Assembly (NCBI GenBank): GCA_029931905.1
Contig: JAOZRH010000017.1
Location: forward strand, 1-21,814
Origin: Fidelibacterota bacterium
Lineage (GTDB): Bacteria; Fidelibacterota; Fidelibacteria; Fidelibacterales; Fidelibacteraceae
DNA length: 21,814 nt
Direction: 5' to 3'
In this document: in pieces, positions 1 to 7,922 of the stretch
Layout: each line of letters begins with the position of its first letter
Numbering within the stretch: the first letter of the stretch is position 1
Translations under genes and position numbers: made by a program
Notes under the pieces: model-generated
Seen by the model: the letters and a program-made list of their open reading frames with translations, nothing else
Told to the model about the DNA's origin: nothing
Database searches by the model: none

Positions 1-51
1 ATTATCTTAAAGTTATCCAAATCCTCACTTTACTGTAGTGTGGTTGCATTA

Positions 52-80
52 AAGGTACATATTATTAATATATTTGTCAA
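52..80 (-). promoter_or_regulatory. Weak candidate promoter facing the left edge
   Basis: A perfect TTGACA (-35) lies on the minus strand at 80-75. The hexamer 17 bases downstream (57-52, TACCTT) is a poor -10. The run to position 1 contains a purine-rich GTGAGGAT stretch but no start codon with an obvious reading frame. It could be the leader of a gene beyond the window. The call rests mainly on the -35 box. Nothing else is recognised in 1-143. Confidence 0.2.
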
Positions 81-143
81 GTATTATTTTAAATAAATTT
101 TTTATTTTTAAGCTATATGGAGATCATTTAAAAAATGTATCAA

Positions 144-737
144 TTATTCTAACATGTTACATGTACAATCTTTTTTTAAATAAATATTGATTTCGTTATA
201 TAATTTATCCATATCCCATAATTCGATCCTAAATTCATGACATAATACATTCCATTCATCAGGATGTACATTATTACCAAGTGCATATTCATGGGGGTCA
301 ATTAATGATAAAATTGCATGAGAAACTTCATGTACTGATATTTCGAAAATTGTTCGGAATTGTTGCATGGTTGGGGTGTTAGGGGAGATAATAAGGGGAT
401 TAATATAAAATTTAAATCTATCACTACCATCTTCTGGATTAATTTCTTTGCCACATGCACCTATAATGGAGTCTGGTTCATCGGGGCAGGTAAAAAATGC
501 ATAGGCAGCAGATGGAAACAATGTAAAATCAGTTGTATCTTCATAGTGAGACATGAGACTTTCACAAATACCTTTAAATATAAGACCAACATTTATATAA
601 AAATCCATGGTCAGAATATCTTCGGGACATAACGCACATTCAAACCAATGTGAATCGAAAAAATCATTTGAGAGTTTGCATTGTTGTTCCTGTGAAAGAT
701 TAATGATATCATCATGTGCTACGTTAGTGGTTTCCAT
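144..737 (-). CDS. Hypothetical protein with HExxH zinc-metallopeptidase-like motif
   Basis: The protein has about 197 residues from the ATG at 737. An in-frame TTG at 758 would add seven residues. The ATG is preferred because AAAGGA lies about 11 bases upstream. The only recognisable signature is HEVSH near residues 136-140 in a hydrophobic helix context, the HExxH pattern of zinc metallopeptidases. A second His-Glu pair lies about 25 residues further on (LCHEF) and could supply a third ligand. No signal peptide or membrane segment is evident, so a cytoplasmic role is likely. Several cysteines are scattered through the N-terminal half. The family is not recognised, so the peptidase activity is inferred from one motif. 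The gene is the last seen in the leftward block, after hldC, and a candidate promoter lies just upstream. Confidence 0.7.
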   Translation of the reverse strand: METTNVAHDDIINLSQEQQCKLSNDFFDSHWFECALCPEDILTMDFYINVGLIFKGICESLMSHYEDTTDFTLFPSAAYAFFTCPDEPDSIIGACGKEINPEDGSDRFKFYINPLIISPNTPTMQQFRTIFEISVHEVSHAILSLIDPHEYALGNNVHPDEWNVLCHEFRIELWDMDKLYNEINIYLKKDCTCNMLE

Positions 738-786
738 AAATAATACTATCCTTTTCAAATGTCAGTTATTTTCAAAGTGAAACAGT

Positions 787-815
787 GTTCTATCATTGGA
801 ATATTATAAAGTCAA
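787..815 (-). promoter_or_regulatory. Candidate sigma70-type promoter upstream of the HExxH gene
   Basis: On the minus strand TTGACT (815-810) is followed after 17 bases by TAGAAC (792-787). A TG dinucleotide one base before the -10 gives an extended -10. Transcription would start near 780, about 40 bases before the ATG at 737. Both hexamers match consensus imperfectly. Confidence 0.35.
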
Positions 816-840
816 TTCATTAATTTAAAAATAATATAAT

Positions 841-1248
841 TTATTTCCCATTTTTGATTTTTTTGATAATTGCAGATGTTGACATTTCATATTCAAAATG
901 TAACAATGTAACGCCGATATTTGCAACATCATATCCAATCACCTCTTTGTTATGATAATCTATCCCTTTTATAATAATGTCAGGTTTAATTTCTTGGATT
1001 AATCGTAATGGATCTGGTTCATCAAATATAATCACATCATCAACTACTCTTAGTGCAAGTAACATTTGCCTACGTGATTCCTGTGCGATAATTGGGCGAT
1101 CCGCACCTTTAAGACATGACACTGAATTATCACTATTTAATCCTATTGTCAAGAAGGAATTTGAATAAATATTTTTAATTTGTTGAAGTGCACTAACATG
1201 ACCAATATGTAATAGATCAAAACAACCATTTGTAAATACGTTTAACAT
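841..1248 (-). CDS. hldC: ADP-heptose synthase-type nucleotidyltransferase (HldC / HldE C-terminal domain)
   Basis: This 135-residue protein matches the stand-alone adenylyltransferase domain of HldE/RfaE, which converts heptose 1-phosphate plus ATP to ADP-heptose. The N-terminal block is FTNGCFDLLHIGH, with the HxGH nucleotide-binding motif at residues 14-17. It is followed by GLNSD, LKG-RPI and the RPI-ESR region, then KPDIIIKGIDY and a C-terminal STSAII motif, in the order typical of the family. Length fits a complete single domain. The ATG overlaps the end of the DUF362 gene by seven bases and has GAGGT just upstream, so translation is probably coupled. Substrate choice (heptose 1-phosphate or another sugar/alditol phosphate) is inferred from similarity and from GmhA, HldA-like and GT9 genes elsewhere in the window. 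A glycerol-3-phosphate-type cytidylyltransferase is the main alternative. Confidence 0.88.
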   Translation of the reverse strand: MLNVFTNGCFDLLHIGHVSALQQIKNIYSNSFLTIGLNSDNSVSCLKGADRPIIAQESRRQMLLALRVVDDVIIFDEPDPLRLIQEIKPDIIIKGIDYHNKEVIGYDVANIGVTLLHFEYEMSTSAIIKKIKNGK

Positions 1249-2060
1249 TCAATTACCTCAAATTTAGAACTACCAAGTGTACCCTCTGCCCATACTAAAT
1301 ATGGAATATGTTCCCATTTAGTTTTGCTACAAACTTTAGGGCAACAGTATATATCCATTGCTACAGGGTCATATCCACAATATAATTCATTTATTGGTGG
1401 GTTACATGGTATGCCATATCTATGATGATCTTTCAATCCAATACTGGCATCCATAATACAAAAATCAATTTTAACATATCTATTGATATCAACTATAGAA
1501 TCATGTAATCTTTTATGAAGAGCAAACTTATTAGCACGACCAAGTACCTTATAGATATAAGCTGGTGCGATACCAAACATATTTTTTAAACATCCTGTAA
1601 ACCCAACAAGACCATGACCCTTTAATGCTGGTACTGAGATAACAAATGCATCATCAAAAATATTAGAAACAAAGAACTTATTCAATGAAAGTGCATCTTC
1701 GTTATATTTAATAGATGTAGGTGCAATATTAAGGTCAACTAATAATACATCTTCAATTTCTGCAAGTTTAGTATACCCATGAATATCAAATAGTTGAGTT
1801 GTTGTATATTCTGTAGTACAACATCCTTCTGCAATAATGATTGGACAATTCGAAAAATGTAATTTTAAAAATTGGACAAGTGCATGGACCACCAAAACAT
1901 CAGTAGTCTTAGGTGGGGCTTGTTCACTTAATATATTAGGTTTAATAATAATAGGTTTATCAATATATAGATTTTGTAACTGCGAAGAATACAATATCTT
2001 AAACATTGCATCCTTCACAGTTTTATCTATACTGACTTTATGAATCTGAACCAGTTTCAA
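1242..2060 (-). CDS. DUF362 family protein
   Basis: This 272-residue protein resembles DUF362. It has an IIIKPNILSE block near residues 38-47, a TTD segment, IIAEG, the HGYTKL block, and a late PALKGHGLVGFTGCLKNMFG region matching the family's conserved T-G-alKN-fG signature. Several cysteines lie in the C-terminal third. The family occurs in bacteria and archaea, sometimes fused to ferredoxin domains, and its reaction is not established. No ferredoxin cluster motif is present here. The likely start is the TTG at 2060, directly after the ligase stop, because no better start retains the N-terminal strand. No strong SD is visible, so reinitiation from the ligase gene is plausible. Its end overlaps the hldC start, which hints at a related job. 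A DUF362 gene in a phage replication block is unusual. Confidence 0.75.
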   Translation of the reverse strand: MKLVQIHKVSIDKTVKDAMFKILYSSQLQNLYIDKPIIIKPNILSEQAPPKTTDVLVVHALVQFLKLHFSNCPIIIAEGCCTTEYTTTQLFDIHGYTKLAEIEDVLLVDLNIAPTSIKYNEDALSLNKFFVSNIFDDAFVISVPALKGHGLVGFTGCLKNMFGIAPAYIYKVLGRANKFALHKRLHDSIVDINRYVKIDFCIMDASIGLKDHHRYGIPCNPPINELYCGYDPVAMDIYCCPKVCSKTKWEHIPYLVWAEGTLGSSKFEVIEC

Positions 2061-2062
2061 TA

Positions 2063-3445
2063 TTAAAGACTTTTAACATGTTTAGTTGTATCAGCATCAA
2101 ACTTGTCAGGTCTTGGTTCACTATAGATTGGTAAATATAATGAATCTTTATCAGGTCGTTTCTTATCTTTACAAACCTCACTAAACATAAGTTCGTGAAT
2201 TTTACCAACCTGAGAATCCCAATACTGACGTTGTTTAATATCCATACCCTGAATTACATTACCATTATCATCCTTACCAAGATAACCACGTTGTTTATCA
2301 GTATATCCAGACCCACAATCAACTATAATCCCCCCATCTTCGGTTTCAAATGTAAGAGAACCCATACAATACCGATACTTCTTGTCCTTCTCACCATAAT
2401 TCCATTCTACAAGGCGCAAATCAGCATCTTTAACAGGTTTTAATTTGATTTGAGTAGTAGATGTCGTATTCTTAAAGATGTTCGAGAAATCCTTTAATAC
2501 AGCACCCTCATGACCCAATTCAACCATGTGTTGAAAAAATTTAACAGCATCTTCATATGTATCAACAATTTTATATTCAACAAGAGCAACATGTAATAGA
2601 TTAGACTTGTCAATCCAATGTTTTAATCTTTCAAATCTGGTCTTATAAATAATCCGACCCAACAAGTCATCATCATTAAAATGATCCAATGATACAATAT
2701 CCCATAAAACAATTTCAATACTGTCAGCTTCTTCTTCCGATAACGTTCCATGGATTGCTTTACTCATGATACCATTTGATGCTTCACGTGACATATATTT
2801 ACCATTTTCATCAAGGGCAAGAATTTCTCCCATGAATACACAGTTATCATATTCACATTCCATAAACTGTTGAAAAAATCTACCTTTAAGATCAAGGTAG
2901 TTACCATTTCTTGTTCGATGTAATATCTTACCATCTTTTTTAATGATCGCAATATATTCACCATTAAGTTTTTCTTGTACAATTGCAGGAAAATTAATAT
3001 TTGAAATTTTAGAAATAGTTGAGCACCGCATATAAGGAAATATTTCAACTGTATTGGGTCTTGCTTTATTAATAGATACTGCACCACAACCACAATCTAA
3101 TGTTTTAGACAAGATCATTTTTACAACATCATATATTGGTTTACTGGACCCCGCAAGTGTAATCAATTTATCTTTTTCAAAATCAGTACAACCACGTTTA
3201 GTTGATAGAAATTCAAGATAATCCAGTGCATCATCTAATGATGTACCTACTGTAGACTGAACAAAATCTGGTAAGTCTGTTACATTATAATGTTTTCTTG
3301 AGTCAAGTGTAAATTGTGTCACTTGTAAGAATGCCGGATCTGCCAAATATTCTTGTAACAAATCTTTTTTAATTGCAGCCGAGCCTTTACCTTTAATACT
3401 TCGTAATCGTCTAATACGGTCATTGATTGTATTCGGATCTATCAT
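2063..3445 (-). CDS. ATP-dependent DNA ligase
   Basis: This 460-residue nucleotidyltransferase ligase seals nicks in DNA during phage replication and repair. Motif I is EKLNGEY at residues 158-164, with K159 as the lysine adenylated by ATP. The usual K-x-D-G has Asn in place of Asp. Motif III is VFMGEILAL (203-211), motif IV is EGAVLKD (313-319) and motif V is QIKLKP (332-337). A C-terminal OB-fold follows, and about 150 helical residues precede motif I, as in T4 gp30. Length is close to T4 ligase (487). The start ATG has AAGGAG nine bases upstream. The gene sits between a thermonuclease-like gene and a DUF362 gene. The KxNG variant is tolerated in some related enzymes, so I expect activity. 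No TAG occurs in the frame. Confidence 0.92.
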   Translation of the reverse strand: MIDPNTINDRIRRLRSIKGKGSAAIKKDLLQEYLADPAFLQVTQFTLDSRKHYNVTDLPDFVQSTVGTSLDDALDYLEFLSTKRGCTDFEKDKLITLAGSSKPIYDVVKMILSKTLDCGCGAVSINKARPNTVEIFPYMRCSTISKISNINFPAIVQEKLNGEYIAIIKKDGKILHRTRNGNYLDLKGRFFQQFMECEYDNCVFMGEILALDENGKYMSREASNGIMSKAIHGTLSEEEADSIEIVLWDIVSLDHFNDDDLLGRIIYKTRFERLKHWIDKSNLLHVALVEYKIVDTYEDAVKFFQHMVELGHEGAVLKDFSNIFKNTTSTTQIKLKPVKDADLRLVEWNYGEKDKKYRYCMGSLTFETEDGGIIVDCGSGYTDKQRGYLGKDDNGNVIQGMDIKQRQYWDSQVGKIHELMFSEVCKDKKRPDKDSLYLPIYSEPRPDKFDADTTKHVKSL

Positions 3446-3464
3446 CTAAACTTTCTCCTTACTG

Positions 3465-3599
3465 TCATATTGTTCGTTTTAAGGGTATTTTGTCATTGTT
3501 GACTTGCTCTGGTGTACACTGGTTTAAGAGTGTACGTAATTCATCATGAGACTGGATACCTATAACCTCAATAACTTTCGCACTTTTGAAAACCTGCAT
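3465..3599 (-). CDS. Possible 44-residue ORF between thermonuclease and ligase
   Basis: A minus-strand frame begins with ATG at 3599 inside the end of the thermonuclease-like gene and runs to TGA at 3465, twenty bases before the ligase ATG. It fills what would otherwise be a 120-base gap. The peptide is hydrophilic and includes IEVIGIQSHDELRTLLN, with one cysteine. No family is recognised. The SD is weak (GAAG about 12 bases upstream). It could instead be the displaced C-terminal end of the neighbouring gene after a frameshift. Evidence is reading-frame continuity and gap filling only. Confidence 0.35.
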   Translation of the reverse strand: MQVFKSAKVIEVIGIQSHDELRTLLNQCTPEQVNNDKIPLKRTI

Positions 3600-3936
3600 G
3601 TTTCATAACTTCAACAAAATCATCACCATTTGGTAATTTGATATCAGCTTCATATCTACCATATTTACCTTTCTTGTAGGTTAATACTGTGATATTTTTA
3701 CCTACAAGAAGTTCATTTGCATATTGTGTTGCCAGTTTACCATGTATTTCCTCTGCTTCATTCCTTGGGCGCTAAGTTTCAGGTGCATCATAATGCCGAA
3801 TTCGCAATTTCAATTTTCTAATTATCTTTTCATCAAATCCGATATCCTGTTTAATTTCTATAATAATAGTATCAGCATCAAGTATTCTTAATACCATTAC
3901 ATCTTTCTATTCCTATGGTACAATTGGATTTCCCAC
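3568..3936 (-). CDS. Thermonuclease (SNase-like) protein with in-frame TAG codons
   Basis: The gene appears only when TAG is read as sense. It encodes a staphylococcal-nuclease-type (TNase) phosphodiesterase domain of about 110-122 residues. Visible family motifs are LRILDADTI (the DGDT strand), RIRHYDAPET (catalytic Arg and Glu around the D-x-P-E motif), GKNITVLTYKKGKYGRY (the KYGR loop with the second catalytic Arg) and a final MKHAGF. A TAG codon at 3772-3774 falls directly after DAPET. Two further TAGs (3907-3909, 3913-3915) lie in frame if the GTG at 3936 (AGGT upstream) is the start. The ATG at 3897 is the alternative and avoids them. It ends in TGA. It lies between the DUF488 and ligase genes, fitting DNA metabolism or host DNA degradation. 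No signal peptide is visible. The start is uncertain, but the family call is firm. Confidence 0.8.
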
Positions 3937-3951
3937 TATTTTAAACCTATT

Positions 3952-4308
3952 TTACAATTCTTCTATTTTAAAACCAAGGCGATTCATTAAAAATCTAAGA
4001 ACGTGTCTATGACAAAATATATTTTTATCTTTCTTTTCATAACACAAAAATACACTATCTTGATATGTATTATACAATAAATCAAAATTAACATCAATGA
4101 TTAATTTTACATAACGTTGTGCATATTCAACTTGAGTTAAATTGTTATATTTATAATCATTTAATAATTCCTTAGTTGGTATAATATTCCTAAATTGTGT
4201 ATTAAATAAGGAATCACATTCAAACCATTTCGGAGAAAATCTCGCAATTGAAATTGGCGTAAGATCCCCGAAGTTTCTATGATTAGCAAAATATGATGTA
4301 TATATCAT
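3952..4308 (-). CDS. DUF488-like protein
   Basis: This 118-residue protein resembles the DUF488 family. It shows an N-terminal strand followed by N-F-G, an ARFSPKWF segment, a Q-EYAQRY helix, and the late block VFLCYEKKDK with CHRHVL, matching the family's LLCyE-x(n)-CHR-L signature. The biochemical role of DUF488 is not established, although the paired Cys/His motif suggests a catalytic or ligand site. The ATG overlaps the gmhA stop as ATGA, so the two are translationally coupled. An AGAGGA about 13 bases upstream is a distant SD. No TAG is present. Its coupling to a heptose gene may be operon economy rather than a functional link. Confidence 0.7.
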   Translation of the reverse strand: MIYTSYFANHRNFGDLTPISIARFSPKWFECDSLFNTQFRNIIPTKELLNDYKYNNLTQVEYAQRYVKLIIDVNFDLLYNTYQDSVFLCYEKKDKNIFCHRHVLRFLMNRLGFKIEEL

Positions 4309-4826
4309 GTGTCAAATTTTATTCCTCTAGCAATATTATGAAGAATGTGCATATGGCATTCCTGTATAGTTGCTGTATCAAGATATTCACATGTAATAAT
4401 ATTAACGCCATAATCATAAAATCTCTGCGGTACCTTCATTCCATTACCAGTTAATAAATTTATTTTCCCTGCTGGATAAACATATCTAACCAGAAGATCA
4501 TCAATTGCATTAATAATATTCTTTGATGTACCAGACGTTGTAATAAATAAATATGTTGGTTCCAAATCACGGAATGCAAATATATAACGTTTGAATAAAT
4601 TTTCATAACCAAAATCATTACCAAATGCAGTTATTTCTGCTGTATTTGAATTCATTGACATTGCCGGTTGACCATCTTGATTATCATCAAAACTCCCCGT
4701 AATTTCAGCTACAAAATGTGATGCCTGTTCTGCTGATCCACCATTCCCACCTGCCATAATTAAATTAGCCTTTGCCAATGAAATTATAGCACGTCTCTCT
4801 GCTACTTTATCATATTCATATAACAT
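4305..4826 (-). CDS. gmhA: Sedoheptulose-7-phosphate isomerase (phosphoheptose isomerase)
   Basis: This 173-residue SIS-domain protein matches GmhA, which converts sedoheptulose 7-phosphate to D-glycero-D-manno-heptose 7-phosphate, the first step of ADP-heptose synthesis. It has GGNGGSAEQASHFVAEITG (residues 26-44; the Glu at 41 aligns with the catalytic Glu), a TAFGNDFG block, the phosphate-binding TTSGTSKN (96-103) and a final TATIQECHMHILH with Gln155, His158 and His163. The ATG at 4826 is chosen because AAGGAG stands at correct spacing; an upstream GTG at 4832 overlaps that SD. The protein is shorter than bacterial GmhA (about 190 residues) because the first N-terminal helix is reduced. 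Its stop overlaps the DUF488 start. Other SIS enzymes are less likely, since the C-terminal IQE-H motif is GmhA-like. Confidence 0.9.
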   Translation of the reverse strand: MLYEYDKVAERRAIISLAKANLIMAGGNGGSAEQASHFVAEITGSFDDNQDGQPAMSMNSNTAEITAFGNDFGYENLFKRYIFAFRDLEPTYLFITTSGTSKNIINAIDDLLVRYVYPAGKINLLTGNGMKVPQRFYDYGVNIITCEYLDTATIQECHMHILHNIARGIKFDT

Positions 4827-4840
4827 AACCACTCCTTATA

Positions 4841-5563
4841 TTAACACGTAGTACTAACATCTATATTTTCTGGATTTTCATTCTCTAATTCAACAAACAT
4901 TTCCAATGAAATTGATTTTATTCCAAGAGAAACTTGACCAAATGCATCTACTTTATCTACTTCAAGTGTTAATGATTCAAGTACATATGCAGTTTCGTCA
5001 TTTAATGATATCACGGTACTTTGGTATAGATCGTGTTTGATTTGTTTCTGATATTGTGTAAGACCACTACCCGGATCAATGTTACCTTTAACAATCTCAT
5101 TAACAATTTTATTAGAATCATTGTATACCAGTTTTAAAATTTCAACTACCTTGTTTACTATATCTGTACTTTCTGTGTAATTTGCTACATTAACTTCGTC
5201 CAATATTGTTAAAAATAATGTATCAAATGGAATTTCTGTTTCCTGACAATCAAGATAACTAAAATTTTCAATAATTGTAATTTTATTAATAAATGCATTT
5301 GTGCAATTTTCTTCAATATTACCTTCTTGGTCAGCTAACTAATTTAAATCATATGATACATTTGCTTTTACTGAATATTTTAATGGTAATATAGTAGGTT
5401 GTATGTCAGCATTTTCATCAAAACATAAAATTAACTTAGCATCAATTTGGCAAGTAATCCTATCTAATATTTTATATATATGTGCCAACCCCGCTTTTAA
5501 AAATATAGGATTGTACATTGGATCTTTTGTTATATTTTTATTTTCTGTTATTAGATTTGCCAT
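4841..5563 (-). CDS. Hypothetical protein with one in-frame TAG
   Basis: With the standard code this region splits into two open frames in the same phase, 5563-5342 and 5338-4841, separated only by a TAG at 5339-5341 (codon 75). No TAA or TGA intervenes, so I read one 240-residue protein. The start ATG at 5563 has GGTGA upstream and overlaps the end of the Cys-rich mini-gene. The C-terminal half (from the LDEVNVANYTE region) is acidic and predicted to mix helices and strands. The repeated V/I-rich strands (VSLGIKSISLEMFVEL) suggest a compact beta domain. No family is recognised. It lies upstream of gmhA in the same direction, fourteen bases from that start. The TTG at 5203 could start a shorter product, but it has no clear SD. 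Confidence 0.72.
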
Positions 5564-5723
5564 TTTTTTCACCAAAAGCTATATCATTAATGTTTGTTTG
5601 AATGTCCTTTGGTAATGCTCGATAGTGATCTAACCAAGGACATTCAAGATTACACTGTATTTGTTTACATGCCGAACAACTAACAATCACTTCATCCTGT
5701 TGTATATCATTCCAGTCTGTCAT
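5538..5723 (-). CDS. Cysteine-rich small protein, possible zinc-binding
   Basis: This 61-residue protein carries CSACKQIQCNLECPW around residues 16-30. The five cysteines in 14 residues suggest a small metal-binding knuckle, but no named family is recognised. The ATG has a very good SD (AAAGGT, then ATTTAAT). The same 16 bases, AAAGGTATTTAATATG, occur at the start of the gene at 10255, so this leader is reused. The C-terminal end is basic and overlaps the next gene by 26 bases. The primase gene is 28 bases upstream. Confidence 0.65.
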   Translation of the reverse strand: MTDWNDIQQDEVIVSCSACKQIQCNLECPWLDHYRALPKDIQTNINDIAFGEKNGKSNNRK

Positions 5724-5751
5724 ATTAAATACCTTTTATTAATTAATTAAT

Positions 5752-6765
5752 TTAAATAATTTTAGTGATTTCCATTTCTTTAAGTGAATGTGTTGTAATA
5801 TATAGGTCATTTAGATCCAAATATGTTTTAGGAACTTCCATAACATAAAGGTTATTAAATAATTTAAATTTTGGATTTCCTTTACCATTGCCCAATTTTT
5901 TAATCACACCATTTATAAATGTAGCCCGATTAACATCATTATCTATAATAAGATATATATTATTATAGAAGAATTTTCCACTATTCAGTAAAAATTCATA
6001 TATAAATTTATAATTTCTACTACAAAATGCAAGAAAATTGGAGTTTGTTGCATTCATGAGTGGATCTTGTGTAGCAATTGTCATCAAGTCAATAATGCCT
6101 TCTGATAAATATAAATTCTCATGCATATAACTTGTCACATTATAATAATAATCCTTCCTATCATTATATACAGATGAATTAGATGTCTTACTTTTTATAT
6201 AATTGCCATTCTCTAATAAATACATGTATACAAATTTATTAAAGAAACTTTTATAATGGAATGAGTGATCATCTACAATAGGAATATAATGGAATTCCTT
6301 AACTATTTTTAAAATTTCACCATCAGTTAACGTTGGGAACCTATATTTTAGAAATGCAACATGATTATTTGTAAACTTTAAATTATCAGTGTCACCCTGT
6401 ACAGCATTTTGTAATGTGAAATCATAACTGGCATACTTTTGAAGATACCCTTTATCATTCTTACGATCAACATGTTCATAAAATGTGAAATAAATCCTAA
6501 GTAGATTATTAATATATCCACCGTTTTCACTATTTTTAAACTGTTTTAGTATAGAATATATAGAACTACCTTCAACACATCTATAACAATAGCATACACC
6601 AACATCATAGTTCACCTCAAAGTGTCCCTTTTTATTCTTAGAATAACCCTGACAACCCAGTGGGCAATATAGATACCGCTTTAAGTTATCATGATCAACA
6701 TCATATTCACCTATGTGTTGTCTAAATAATAATTTTAATTCTTCAATGTATTCAGATTTTGTCAT
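5752..6765 (-). CDS. DNA primase-like protein (zinc-binding plus TOPRIM)
   Basis: This 337-residue protein has the arrangement of phage bacterial-type primases. An N-terminal cysteine cluster (C34, C38, then C58, C60, C63) resembles a zinc-binding domain for template recognition. A TOPRIM-like half follows: YLSEGIIDLMTI with Glu222 and YLIIDNDVNR with Asp275/Asp277, the E ... DxD metal-binding pattern. It would make RNA primers or a related TOPRIM product at the fork. It lacks a helicase domain, so a separate helicase is expected elsewhere. Length fits stand-alone phage primases (T4 gp61 is about 340). The ATG lies inside the 3' end of the SbcD-like gene (14-base overlap). No SD is obvious, so coupling is likely. 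Sequence drift from DnaG is strong, so the exact subfamily is uncertain. Confidence 0.75.
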   Translation of the reverse strand: MTKSEYIEELKLLFRQHIGEYDVDHDNLKRYLYCPLGCQGYSKNKKGHFEVNYDVGVCYCYRCVEGSSIYSILKQFKNSENGGYINNLLRIYFTFYEHVDRKNDKGYLQKYASYDFTLQNAVQGDTDNLKFTNNHVAFLKYRFPTLTDGEILKIVKEFHYIPIVDDHSFHYKSFFNKFVYMYLLENGNYIKSKTSNSSVYNDRKDYYYNVTSYMHENLYLSEGIIDLMTIATQDPLMNATNSNFLAFCSRNYKFIYEFLLNSGKFFYNNIYLIIDNDVNRATFINGVIKKLGNGKGNPKFKLFNNLYVMEVPKTYLDLNDLYITTHSLKEMEITKII

Positions 6766-7897
6766 AAATCAGGTAATGTTTATTTACAGTTTTAATAATT
6801 TTATCCCGGTCCTCCTGTTCTAATCCAACATCTTCAAACATAATTTCCAATAATGTATATAAAATTTCAGTCTTTTCAAATGCTTCTATACTATTATGCT
6901 CAAGAAACTCACTGATTGTAATACCATATTTATCCAAAATAGAATGAATATCTGATATGTCTTTTGGATTTTCCTCATCTATATTTTTAGGATCAAATGT
7001 AGTCATGGATAATTCTTGAACAATATTAATATTTATGATATTAAATTTCTTTTGAAGTTTTAATCTTAATTCATTATCAATGGTAATATTTGGTGCAATT
7101 GCTTTGAATGTGACATATTTCACATTGTCAGTATTCAATGTATTTAACCGGTCATATATTTCTTGTTCAGATTTTATTTTAAATGTATAATACTGAATAG
7201 AATACCCATTCTGGATAATTTTTAGTTTGTCATTGATATTATCTGCTTCGTCATCAACAATTAAAAAGTTATTAAACTCACCAGAATCTTTGAAATTTAG
7301 ATTTATCACACACCCAAGGTTGGCTATATACAATGGATGTCTGACCTTAAAGAATGGAACATGATTATGTCCATTGATAAAGTATAGGGGCTTATTTATA
7401 TTTGCAAATGCACCTTCTAAATTAAAAAATGTATTACGGAATTTATACAGACTTGAAAAATCGTTATGTGAATATATAAAAAATTCAACATGTTCACTAT
7501 TTTTCATATAATCATTTATTTCTGCAAATGTAGAAACAAAATCTTCTTTATTATTAATATATGGAATGTAAATGTATTGACCACGAAAAGTTAATCTATT
7601 AACAATTTTGATGTTATCACCAAGTAATAGAATATCAAATGCACTGGTTTTCTTATCGATTAAGTCATGGTTACCGACTACAATTTCAATGTCATAATCC
7701 ACAAACATTGTAATAAGTTTTTTAAATAAAAATAGAACAGTATTTGTTAATGATGAACTATCAAAAATATCACCCAAGAATATAATCTTGTCGATCTTAT
7801 ATTTATCTATAATTTGTTGGAGTATTGGGAAAAGAATTTTCTGGAAAATTAAAAAATCGTCATTAAGATGACAATCACTTATAACAAGGGTTTTCAT
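6752..7897 (-). CDS. SbcD/Mre11-type DNA repair exonuclease subunit (T4 gp47-like)
   Basis: This 381-residue calcineurin-like metallophosphoesterase is probably the nuclease subunit of an SbcCD/Mre11-Rad50-type complex, T4 gp46/gp47. The metal-ligand motifs appear in order: ISDCHLN (D-x-H, residues 7-13), FLGDIFDSS (GDxxD), VGNHDL (GNHD), IYSHNDF and FINGHNHVPF (GHxH). After the catalytic domain come about 170 residues of capping region and an acidic C-terminal tail. It would resect DNA ends for recombination-dependent replication. The expected ATPase partner (SbcC/gp46) is not in this window. The ATG has AGGAAAT upstream. It lies downstream of the recombinase gene, and its 3' end overlaps the primase gene. 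Confidence 0.87.
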   Translation of the reverse strand: MKTLVISDCHLNDDFLIFQKILFPILQQIIDKYKIDKIIFLGDIFDSSSLTNTVLFLFKKLITMFVDYDIEIVVGNHDLIDKKTSAFDILLLGDNIKIVNRLTFRGQYIYIPYINNKEDFVSTFAEINDYMKNSEHVEFFIYSHNDFSSLYKFRNTFFNLEGAFANINKPLYFINGHNHVPFFKVRHPLYIANLGCVINLNFKDSGEFNNFLIVDDEADNINDKLKIIQNGYSIQYYTFKIKSEQEIYDRLNTLNTDNVKYVTFKAIAPNITIDNELRLKLQKKFNIININIVQELSMTTFDPKNIDEENPKDISDIHSILDKYGITISEFLEHNSIEAFEKTEILYTLLEIMFEDVGLEQEDRDKIIKTVNKHYLIYDKI

Positions 7898-7922
7898 ATA
7901 TTATTTCCTAAAATTAAAATTA

